A stretch of 7,947 nt of DNA from Bacteroidota bacterium (lineage in GTDB: Bacteria > Bacteroidota > Bacteroidia > Cytophagales > Cyclobacteriaceae), in NCBI GenBank assembly GCA_023412765.1, contig JAEZBX010000149.1, positions 1-7,947 of the forward strand, read 5' to 3'. This document shows positions 1 to 6,242 of the stretch, one piece after another. The notes below the pieces were generated by a model. That model was not told the DNA's origin. It did no database searches and was given only the letters and a program-made list of their open reading frames with translations. The translations under genes were made by a program, and so were the position numbers. Position 1 is the first letter of the stretch. Every line of letters starts with the position of its first letter.

Positions 1-1826
1 TAAAAGTGAGTGGAATCCCATACATCATTGTAGCAGATGCGAAGATCACTCCTGAAAATAATGAGGTGTTGATTCTTGAGAATGCCAAGATTGGCACGCT
101 GAAAAATACAACGATAGTGCTGGATACATTGAATGGATACCACCGTCTGACGGAGGGTGTCGTCGATATTGTATCAAGAAAGGAATTTTCAGGCTACGCA
201 ACCTATCAATATGTGAATTTCTTGAATGACACATTTGCCATCAAGATGACAGACTTTCATTTGGAGCCCATTAGCGCTGAGGAGGCAACCAGACGATCAT
301 CGCGGAGGAATGCACCTGTTGCACAAATGCAGACAGTTGCCACTGGTTCGGTTGCCGCTAAGCAAAACCTGGTGTTGGGTGCGGGAATGTTTTACAAAGG
401 CGACATGATCATGTATGCTACGCGGCCAGCTTTGCAACTCACTGGGTTTGTTAAGCTCGATATTAAGAATATTGAAAATTACAACAGCTGGATTACGTAT
501 AGCCAAACCGGTGACGAAACTGACGTGCTGATCGACTTCAATACGGCGACGACTGAAGATGGTTCTGATGTCAATGCCGGTTTGCATGTCGGATCGAACG
601 ACAACGATCTGTATTTTACTTTTTTGAATAACAAGAAGTCGCCCGATGATGAAGACTTTTTCTTGCCGGAGGGTATGATGTATTATGACACTGCATCTAA
701 AGAATTTAAGATAGAAGACGTCGAGAAAGCGCGTGGAAATAAACTTTCGGGAAAAGTATTTGCCTACCAGGACGATAAGATGCAAGTGAGGTTTGAGGGT
801 CCGATTAACTTGTTTCGTGGAAATAAGGATTTCAACATCACTGCCTCGGCGATAGGTCAGGGTAGCATGCAGACCAATGAGGTGAAGATGAATTCGTTTT
901 TGATGGTCGACTCAAACGTTCCTATCCAGGCTTTTGACCTGATGGCAAAGCAAATTCAGGACGTGATCAAGAATGAAGGAGCTGACGAAGGATTGGGTGA
1001 CCAAACCGAGCTTCTTTATAAAATTGCAGACTTCCTCGGTGAGCGTGCTGTAAAAGACTACGAACAAAGGAGCTTACAGGGATATGTCTCCCTCGGAACT
1101 TTGGCGCCGCTAGCCAGGCCGTTAGTGTTTTCAAACATCAATCTGAAATGGTCAGCAAAGCATAAAGCTTTTTATAGCGAAGGTAAACTAGGGTTATCGA
1201 ACATCGGAAGAAATGATATCAATGGTTCGTTTGAAGGATTTATGGAAATTAAGAAAACTGAAGATGGAGGACCCGTGTTCAATGTGTTCATCAAAGCTTC
1301 CCCGGAAGCCTGGTATTACTTCGGGCTTGAGGACAATAGACTGTTGGTACATGCCTCAACTTCAGATTTCAATGACATCATTTCAAAGAGAACCAATGGA
1401 GGCAAAGCAAAAATAGGAGAGGTCGCATTTATCCCGGGAAGTGACGATGAAACTCTGACTTTCATAAACCGGTTTAGGAGAGATTACCTTGGTATTGACG
1501 TTCCTTATGACTTAACAGACTATGCTGCGCCTGCACAGACGCCGGACTTCCAACGCGAGCCAGTGCAGACAATTCCAGTACCTACGCAACGTGAACCTGT
1601 AAATACTTCACCTGCCGATCGCGATACTCAACCTGCGCCAGACGAAACACAACCTGCGCAGCAAGATGTTGAGACTACACCCGAGAAGACAGACGCGCCA
1701 AAACAGGAGCGCAAAAAGAGAACTCCTCCACAGCGAAAGAAGAAGACTGATGATACAGATCTTCCTCCAACTGAGGAACCTAAGAAGGATCAGGAGATTC
1801 CCGAGGCTGATGACGAGGGATTCTGA
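1..1826 (+). CDS. Large unassigned protein, C-terminal ~607 residues (5' end off the window)
   Basis: I do not recognise a characterised family here. The frame is open to the left edge: the codon before the GTG at position 6 is AAA, and no stop or convincing start precedes it, so GTG is read as an internal Val and the gene as 5'-truncated. The visible part is rich in alternating hydrophobic/polar stretches typical of beta strands, for example SGYATYQYVNFLNDTFAIKM and KLSGKVFAYQDDKMQVRF, and has no obvious membrane helix. Residues ~507-606 (counted from the GTG) are a low-complexity tail of Pro, Gln, Thr, Lys, Asp and Glu, with two copies of QREPV, a basic KKRTPPQRKKK patch and an acidic end (ADDEGF). 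Similar large hypothetical proteins are, from memory, present in Cytophagales; an envelope location is plausible but not shown, because the N-terminus is missing. It is followed by a heptamer-repeat gap and a co-directional gene. The reading frame is secure; the function is unknown. Confidence 0.85.
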   Translation, partial: KVSGIPYIIVADAKITPENNEVLILENAKIGTLKNTTIVLDTLNGYHRLTEGVVDIVSRKEFSGYATYQYVNFLNDTFAIKMTDFHLEPISAEEATRRSSRRNAPVAQMQTVATGSVAAKQNLVLGAGMFYKGDMIMYATRPALQLTGFVKLDIKNIENYNSWITYSQTGDETDVLIDFNTATTEDGSDVNAGLHVGSNDNDLYFTFLNNKKSPDDEDFFLPEGMMYYDTASKEFKIEDVEKARGNKLSGKVFAYQDDKMQVRFEGPINLFRGNKDFNITASAIGQGSMQTNEVKMNSFLMVDSNVPIQAFDLMAKQIQDVIKNEGADEGLGDQTELLYKIADFLGERAVKDYEQRSLQGYVSLGTLAPLARPLVFSNINLKWSAKHKAFYSEGKLGLSNIGRNDINGSFEGFMEIKKTEDGGPVFNVFIKASPEAWYYFGLEDNRLLVHASTSDFNDIISKRTNGGKAKIGEVAFIPGSDDETLTFINRFRRDYLGIDVPYDLTDYAAPAQTPDFQREPVQTIPVPTQREPVNTSPADRDTQPAPDETQPAQQDVETTPEKTDAPKQERKKRTPPQRKKKTDDTDLPPTEEPKKDQEIPEADDEGF

Positions 1827-1834
1827 TGTCCCGT

Positions 1835-1853
1835 CCCTATACCCTATACCTCC
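1835..1853 (+). repeat. Heptamer repeat block 1 (CCCTATA x2 plus CCTCC)
   Basis: Two perfect tandem copies of CCCTATA (1835-1841 and 1842-1848) are followed by CCTCC. The block starts nine bases after the upstream stop codon. Bases 1838-1852 are the exact reverse complement of 1875-1889 in block 2. Confidence 0.85.
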
Positions 1854-1889
1854 TGGTTTGCCTGCACAAAAAACGAGGTATAGGGTATA
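1838..1889. repeat. 15-bp perfect inverted repeat, hairpin-forming
   Basis: Arms 1838-1852 and 1875-1889 are perfectly complementary (15 bp) around a 22-nt loop. After one mismatch (1837/1890), two more pairs form (1836/1891 and 1835/1892). The hairpin begins about 11 bases after the stop of the upstream gene, so it may protect or end that transcript. There is no T-run after the right arm, which argues against a classical intrinsic terminator. A role as mRNA 3'-end stabiliser or as a simple repeat by-product is equally possible. Confidence 0.6.
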
Positions 1890-1900
1890 AGGTATAAGGT
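1875..1900 (-). repeat. Heptamer repeat block 2, inverted (GGTATAR x3)
   Basis: On the + strand this reads GAGGTATAG, GGTATAA, GGTATAA, GGT: three tandem 7-bp units at 1877-1897. Read on the - strand it becomes CCTTATA twice, then CCCTATA, then CCTC. That is the same unit, and the same closing CCYTATW-CCTC order, as blocks 1 and 3. It therefore looks like an inverted copy of the same element. Confidence 0.85.
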
Positions 1901-1918
1901 CGGATATCTACGTGCGTA

Positions 1919-1960
1919 CCTTACTCCTTATTCCTTATTCCTTATTCCCTATTCCTCCTA
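1919..1960 (+). repeat. Heptamer repeat block 3 (CCTTATT array, six units)
   Basis: Six consecutive 7-bp units run CCTTACT, CCTTATT three times, CCCTATT, CCTCCTA. The tract is strongly pyrimidine-biased on the + strand. The internal order (CCTTATW copies, then CCCTATW, then CCTC) repeats that of block 2 read on the other strand, with the seventh base T instead of A. Bases 1933-1957 can pair with 1875-1899. Confidence 0.85.
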
Positions 1961-2036
1961 TCCAATCACTGCATTGTCCGTCAAGATTTATTCCTTAACT
2001 TCTGCCTGATACGATGACATCATAGATCACCGCGTT

Positions 2037-3629
2037 ATGCGCTACCTCAGTACCATTCTAATAATCATCGCATGCATGCTACTATCTACTGCATCACTTG
2101 GTCAGGAGCCAACGTTGAAGGGAAGGATCATCGATAGTAAAGCTGGTACGCCGATTCCATTTGCTACGATACTGTTGAAAGGAAAAGGCCAACAGGGAAC
2201 CATGGGGCTGGTCTCAAATACTGAAGGCGATTTCCGAATCCCTTTAAGGTATAGCGAAAAGGTTGACACCATAGTTGTTTCATGTATCGGATATGTAACA
2301 ACGAAGTTTCTCATCGGCCAATTACGGGAAGACCGAATTCAGCTTATTCGGATGAACGAAGCAACTTTACAGCTTGGAGAAGTCGAAATCAGAGCACGCG
2401 GACGAAGAATGAATGCGCTTAGTATTGTTCGCTCGGCCATCAGGAACATTCCATACAATTATTCTTCTTCCCCGGAATCTTATGTTGCATACTATCGTGA
2501 TTACCAGATGCGCGATAATCAATACATCAATTTAAACGAAGCAATAGTCGAAGTTTATGATGAAGGATTCGTATCTAATGATCAATTGACAACAAAGATG
2601 TTGCTTTACGACTACAAACGGAATGAAGATTTTAGCAGGGACACCACAACGGAAATACCTTACGACAATTTTAGGACTAAATTTATTCCTGGTGCTAGGT
2701 TATATCATTACGGAGGAAACGAGTTGGTGATCTTGCGGGTACATGATGCGCTTCGAAATTATCAAATACCTTCTTATTCATTTGTAGGAATGTTAGAGAA
2801 AGACTTTACTGTAAATCATAAGTTCAATCTAGATCGGACCATTTTTCTGAATGAAACCCCATTGTATCAGATATCTTTTCATACACGAGATTTTGCTTCC
2901 GGAGAGCAGCACGTGGCCAGGGGAAAAATTTACATCGAGCATGGAAATTATGCTATCCATAAAATGGAATACACCACATACGAGCTAGAGAACTCAAAGG
3001 AAAAGACGCTCTACGATATTCAGGTTGAATATAGCCGCGCGGGGCCATCAATGCGGCTTAATTATTTGTCGTTCAATAATTTCTTTTCACTAAGAGACCC
3101 GCTCGATTTTGAAGTGCGCGAGGTTTCTTATGTTAAGATCATGAGAGCTATGGAGATCATTTTTAATAAAATTCCATCGGTAGAATCAGCGCTTGATATT
3201 AAGAATTATGAATTGTCGTATAGGGGCAAGCCATTGGTAATTACAGACGTCAGGGCCGGAAATGTTAACAGGGGAGAACTAGCCAATTCTGTATACTTGC
3301 AGATACACAGCTACTTGTTTCCAAAGAATGCTGGAGATGCCACAAGCGATTTTGCTCTAAAATTCAAAGAAATATATGATACCGACGGAAGGCTGCTAAA
3401 TAAAGTTAATTATATACCCGTTAATCAGTTCAGAGAAATTTTTGTGCAAAAGGCAACGGAATACGAATCAAATTTACCGGATAGCCTGTACGTTAAAAAA
3501 GATATGCCGTTGTCGGAAAGCTTAAGAAAAAACATTTCGCTCGACGATTCCGAGTATTGGATGAACACGCCCCTCAAGCCTGCCCCGGAAAAACCTTTTG
3601 TCGAATTAGATGTAAACGAAGATAAATAA
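2037..3629 (+). CDS. Exported protein with N-terminal carboxypeptidase-like regulatory domain
   Basis: This 530-residue protein starts with a likely signal peptide: short basic MRY, a hydrophobic core at about residues 4-18, and probable cleavage after SLG (residue 22). A lipobox-like IIAC ends at Cys13 but sits too early to be convincing. Residues ~26-105 match the CarboxypepD_reg-like beta-sandwich, with the hallmarks LKGRIIDSKAGTPIPFATI, a TEGDFRI turn and VVSCIGY. In Bacteroidota this domain is common at the N-terminus of envelope proteins such as TonB-dependent receptors. No TonB plug and no receptor-length barrel follow here; residues ~120-530 are unassigned mixed alpha/beta sequence with many Tyr, Asn and Asp. 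A periplasmic or outer-membrane-facing location is likely. The ATG is preferred because the signal peptide begins exactly there. The gene is preceded by the heptamer-repeat gap and converges on the - strand operon. No enzymatic role can be claimed. Confidence 0.88.
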   Translation: MRYLSTILIIIACMLLSTASLGQEPTLKGRIIDSKAGTPIPFATILLKGKGQQGTMGLVSNTEGDFRIPLRYSEKVDTIVVSCIGYVTTKFLIGQLREDRIQLIRMNEATLQLGEVEIRARGRRMNALSIVRSAIRNIPYNYSSSPESYVAYYRDYQMRDNQYINLNEAIVEVYDEGFVSNDQLTTKMLLYDYKRNEDFSRDTTTEIPYDNFRTKFIPGARLYHYGGNELVILRVHDALRNYQIPSYSFVGMLEKDFTVNHKFNLDRTIFLNETPLYQISFHTRDFASGEQHVARGKIYIEHGNYAIHKMEYTTYELENSKEKTLYDIQVEYSRAGPSMRLNYLSFNNFFSLRDPLDFEVREVSYVKIMRAMEIIFNKIPSVESALDIKNYELSYRGKPLVITDVRAGNVNRGELANSVYLQIHSYLFPKNAGDATSDFALKFKEIYDTDGRLLNKVNYIPVNQFREIFVQKATEYESNLPDSLYVKKDMPLSESLRKNISLDDSEYWMNTPLKPAPEKPFVELDVNEDK

Positions 3630-3669
3630 GATGCTTTCAGGAAAGATTGAAGTTCTGTAGACAATTTAA
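3630..3669. other. Convergent intergenic gap without a clear terminator
   Basis: Forty bases separate the stop of the + gene from the stop of the - operon. The only self-complementarity seen is a very short CTTTC/GAAAG pair (3634-3638 and 3641-3645) with almost no loop and no T-run, too weak to call a terminator in either direction. The two transcripts may therefore overlap at their 3' ends. Confidence 0.5.
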
Positions 3670-4746
3670 TCAACGTTTCATCAAAATAAAGGTAAAAGTT
3701 TTTGCCATGTACTGATTGATGACAAGCAGAGTCTCTAATCCTTTTGGATCTAATTGGGGGCGAATTCTGACCGCCGCCGGTATTTCTTGTTTCTTGAGAA
3801 TAGACGCACCCAGCCACGTCGCAAAAGAAGTTGACGTGGAGTATTCGCCGCAAAGATGCTTAAATCTTATCTCCAGTGATTCTGGAACAACATTCTTTAT
3901 GAGATTATTTATAATTACATCATGGTCGACATCGCCACTTGCACCATTGATCACTACGTCAATATTGGTGCTTGTGATGTTGTTGTTTTTCAAGAATGCC
4001 TGAAGTTCGTTCAGCAACTCGTCAGCTTCAGGTTTATACACCACATGAAGATCGCGAATTGAACACCAGGTCGACGGAGAAGGTGTGCCGGAGAGCAGGA
4101 AGAATGCTGCGCCTTCTCCTTGAATAGACCCTTTTGTGTTCGTGTCAAATAACCGAAGGTTATTCACATGCTCAACTTTAAAATGCCTGGCACGAATGCT
4201 TGCCCTATACTGTACATCTGCCGCTTCATCGTAGGAGCCGATAAGAAAATTTGCCTGTGGATTCTGATTCAATTGCATCATTGCATCCAGCAATGCATTC
4301 TCCATCCCAAAACCTTTGCTAGCATAGGTATTGTTAAATCCCATGCATTTGAAAGTTAATGCTACGAGTCCGGCAAGGGCATTCGAGGTGCTTTGCATGA
4401 AATACGTTGGTGTCAATTGTTTCTCAGACTGGTTTAAAACCTCATTGAGAAATTTTGCAGTCTCTTCCAAAAATCCATATCCGGTGCCTGTAATAATTCC
4501 ATCCGGAGACTTGATGCCGGAATCGCGCAAGCAAATTGTGGCCGCTGATAATCCTATGCGTAGCATGCGACTAAGACGCCGCATTTGGATCGGATTTATG
4601 TATGCCTTAAAATCGGGTGTGACACATGTCAAAACGTTGTGGTCATACTCGACTACCTGCGAAAGGAAATCATCCGGATCAAAAGTCTTCTGCGGAGAAA
4701 TGATACCTGCGCCGTTAATGTAGTAGGGTCCCGTTTTTTCTGCCAT
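3670..4746 (-). CDS. Ketosynthase-like protein lacking the catalytic triad (chain-length-factor-like partner)
   Basis: This 358-residue thiolase-fold protein is homologous in layout to the ketosynthase encoded just upstream in the operon, but it is probably not itself a condensing enzyme. Aligned by eye, the nucleophile motif TACSSS is replaced by YASKGFG (residues 141-147, no Cys). The first His motif NAHGT becomes NGASG (267-271), and the second, KPYTGH, becomes KHLCGE (296-301). The structural GEGAA motif (210-214) and the Lys of the KxxxG stretch (Lys296) persist, while the C-terminal NSFGFGG loop has become NQYMAKT. Loss of all three catalytic residues with the fold kept is what is seen in chain length factors of type II polyketide synthases and in the KS-like partner ApeC of aryl-polyene systems. 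I infer a heterodimer with the neighbouring active KS. The ATG lies 2 bp after the KS stop, suggesting coupled and stoichiometric synthesis. It is the last gene of the operon inside the window. Confidence is high for fold, moderate for role. Confidence 0.82.
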   Translation of the reverse strand: MAEKTGPYYINGAGIISPQKTFDPDDFLSQVVEYDHNVLTCVTPDFKAYINPIQMRRLSRMLRIGLSAATICLRDSGIKSPDGIITGTGYGFLEETAKFLNEVLNQSEKQLTPTYFMQSTSNALAGLVALTFKCMGFNNTYASKGFGMENALLDAMMQLNQNPQANFLIGSYDEAADVQYRASIRARHFKVEHVNNLRLFDTNTKGSIQGEGAAFFLLSGTPSPSTWCSIRDLHVVYKPEADELLNELQAFLKNNNITSTNIDVVINGASGDVDHDVIINNLIKNVVPESLEIRFKHLCGEYSTSTSFATWLGASILKKQEIPAAVRIRPQLDPKGLETLLVINQYMAKTFTFILMKR

Positions 4747-4748
4747 GC

Positions 4749-5954
4749 CTACACCGATGATAATAGTAAAGAAGACGTATTGCCACCAAACCCAAACGAA
4801 TTGGACAAGACATTCTTTAGTTTAATCTTTTTCAATTCAACAGCCGGCTGGAGGTTCAGCTCCGGCATGGTATTCTTAAAATTGATGTTTGGCCAAATCA
4901 TTTCCCTGGTTAAGGAAAGCAGGCAGAAAACAGCTTCGACGCTCCCGGCTGCTGCCAGCGTGTGCCCAGTATACGGCTTTGTCGAACTGAACAATGGAAT
5001 AGATTCTCCAAAGAGCCGTTTTATGCCCAGACCTTCTGAAAGATCATTGTTTTCAGTAGCCGTACCGTGGGCATTGATATAGTCTACGTCATTCGATTTT
5101 ATTCCTGCCGAGGTTAAAGCTTGTTGCATAGCAAGATAAGCACCCGCACCATCCGGGGAAGACGCCGTTTGATGAAATGCATCATTCGCATTCCCATAGC
5201 CTTTAAGTTCGGCAATCGGTTTTTTACCGCTCTTAACCACCACTGATTCCGATTCAAGCACCAGGTATGCCGCGCCTTCGCCAATATTCAGTCCGTTGCG
5301 TGTAGCATCAAAAGGCCTGCAATGATTACTGTCCAAAATCATCAATGTGTTGAATCCATTGAGTGTGAATTTTGACAGCGCTTCGGTGCCTCCACAGATT
5401 ACTCTGTCCAGTTTATTATTCTTGATTAGTTGTGCACCATGCATCACAGAGTTTGCAGACGAAGAACAAGCGGTGCTGATCGTGCCAAGATATTTCTTTA
5501 TGCCCAGATGGTCAGCCATTCTTTCGCAGTGCTCACCTGAAGTCGCCGTGTCGGTAAAGCGAACGAAATCACCGGTCACGGTTGGATCCATCAGACCATC
5601 AAAGTAGGTTTCAAACTCCCTTATGCCGCCTGTTGTTGTAGCTGAAACAAGACCTGAATTTTTAATTTCAACTGGTGAAAGGTTAGCACTGCGGACTGCC
5701 TCATTCAATGCGATAACTCCTAGTAAAGATGTGCGAGTAAAACCGTCGTGCTGTTGAACACTGGCAAGCGTACAAAGCTCTTCTTCGGTGAGCTTGATTT
5801 CGCAGGCAGAGATTGTGTTTCTATGAATAGTTTCCAGTAACTCAATCGCACCAAAACCATGGCTACGGTTTACAAGAGACCGGAAATTTTCTTCTGCGTT
5901 CTTACCTATGGATGTGATGATGCCGAAACCTGTGATGAACACACGTTGACTCAT
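4749..5954 (-). CDS. Beta-ketoacyl-[acyl-carrier-protein] synthase (FabF/FabB-like KS)
   Basis: This 401-residue condensing enzyme catalyses decarboxylative Claisen condensation of malonyl-ACP with an ACP-bound acyl chain. All family landmarks are present: nucleophile Cys163 in STACSSSA, CGGTEA (187-192), GEGAAYLVLE (225-234), His296 in NAHGTATENND, Lys326 and His331 in STKPYTGHTLAAAG, and the gating NSFGFGGN loop (385-392). The length equals that of FabF-type enzymes. Its start codon overlaps the ACP stop as ATGA, and the inactive KS homologue follows 2 bp after its own stop. An ACP-KS-inactive-KS order points to a dedicated polyene/polyketide elongation module (aryl polyene or flexirubin type) rather than primary fatty acid synthesis. 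Housekeeping fabF usually neighbours acpP too, but not with a degenerate KS and an ABC exporter, so a housekeeping role is the less likely alternative. Cytoplasmic. No Shine-Dalgarno motif is visible, consistent with translational coupling. Confidence 0.93.
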   Translation of the reverse strand: MSQRVFITGFGIITSIGKNAEENFRSLVNRSHGFGAIELLETIHRNTISACEIKLTEEELCTLASVQQHDGFTRTSLLGVIALNEAVRSANLSPVEIKNSGLVSATTTGGIREFETYFDGLMDPTVTGDFVRFTDTATSGEHCERMADHLGIKKYLGTISTACSSSANSVMHGAQLIKNNKLDRVICGGTEALSKFTLNGFNTLMILDSNHCRPFDATRNGLNIGEGAAYLVLESESVVVKSGKKPIAELKGYGNANDAFHQTASSPDGAGAYLAMQQALTSAGIKSNDVDYINAHGTATENNDLSEGLGIKRLFGESIPLFSSTKPYTGHTLAAAGSVEAVFCLLSLTREMIWPNINFKNTMPELNLQPAVELKKIKLKNVLSNSFGFGGNTSSLLLSSV

Positions 5955-6223
5955 ACCTGCGTTCGGTTCTTGGCAATGTATTCCGCCATAGTCCGGATAC
6001 TTTGAAATACATGGCGCCCCTCTTTGGGATCTTTTAGCTTAATGCCATAGTTGCGATCGAGCAAAACTACAAGCTCGAGGGAATCGATGGAATCAAGTCC
6101 GAGACCTTCCCCAAACAGCGGTGTATTTTCATCAAAACCTTCCGGAAGCATTCCCTCCAAATTCAATTGCTTGATAAGTTCTTCCCGGAGTTCTACTACA
6201 AGTTCATCTACTGTTTGGCTCAT
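5951..6223 (-). CDS. Acyl carrier protein
   Basis: This 90-residue four-helix carrier protein tethers the growing acyl or polyene chain. The 4'-phosphopantetheine attachment site is Ser45 in LGLDSIDSLEL (residues 41-51), followed by the acidic recognition helix II. The length is slightly above that of housekeeping AcpP (about 78 residues), as is common for pathway-specific ACPs. The stop overlaps the ketosynthase start in ATGA, so the two are probably translated together, and the KS is the obvious client. A 19-bp A/T-rich spacer without Shine-Dalgarno separates it from the permease gene upstream. The charged KLKDPKEGR segment (62-70) before helix IV lengthens the usual loop. It needs a phosphopantetheinyl transferase, which is not in the window. 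Confidence 0.93.
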   Translation of the reverse strand: MSQTVDELVVELREELIKQLNLEGMLPEGFDENTPLFGEGLGLDSIDSLELVVLLDRNYGIKLKDPKEGRHVFQSIRTMAEYIAKNRTQV

Positions 6224-6242
6224 GGCTTAGTTTTTAAATTCG

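Larger units (their letters stand above)
1827..2036. other. Intergenic gap built of heptamer-repeat blocks
   Basis: This 210-bp gap separates two + strand genes. Its first two thirds (to about 1960) carry three blocks of a related 7-bp repeat, listed separately. The remainder (about 1961-2036) is unique sequence leading to the start of the exported-protein gene. I see no convincing small ORF or RNA gene in it. There is no Shine-Dalgarno sequence ahead of the ATG at 2037, as usual in Bacteroidota. Any promoter for the downstream gene should lie in about 1961-2036, but no clear match to the Bacteroidota TTG / TAnnTTTG elements is visible. Confidence 0.7.

Noticed and set aside
297..785. A 162-codon open frame on the - strand inside the first gene
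   Set aside because: It lies wholly opposite a long coherent + strand coding frame, and its translation has no recognisable domain or signal. It is read as a shadow.
1838..1900. Intrinsic terminator after the first gene
   Set aside because: The stem is strong, but no T-run follows on either strand, so it is listed as an inverted repeat instead.
1835..1960. CRISPR array
   Set aside because: The repeats are 7 bp and contiguous, with no 25-40 bp repeat units or unique spacers and no cas genes nearby.
1974..2003. Possible Bacteroidota promoter: TTG at 1974-1976 and TAACTTCT at 1996-2003 with a 19-nt spacer
   Set aside because: The spacing is acceptable, but only four of the six fixed bases of TAnnTTTG match. 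That is too weak to list as a feature.
3425..3853. A 142-codon - strand open frame across the convergent gap
   Set aside because: It overlaps the ends of two well-supported genes in other frames, and its protein is low-quality (Ser/Phe-rich, no motif).
3670..4746. Calling the second ketosynthase a frameshifted or decayed pseudogene
   Set aside because: The frame is intact over 358 codons, near family length, with the GEGAA core kept and tight operon spacing. Loss restricted to catalytic motifs fits a specialised partner better than decay.
4585..5082. A 165-codon + strand open frame opposite the two ketosynthase genes
   Set aside because: The - strand there encodes ketosynthase motifs continuously; the + frame shows no family features.
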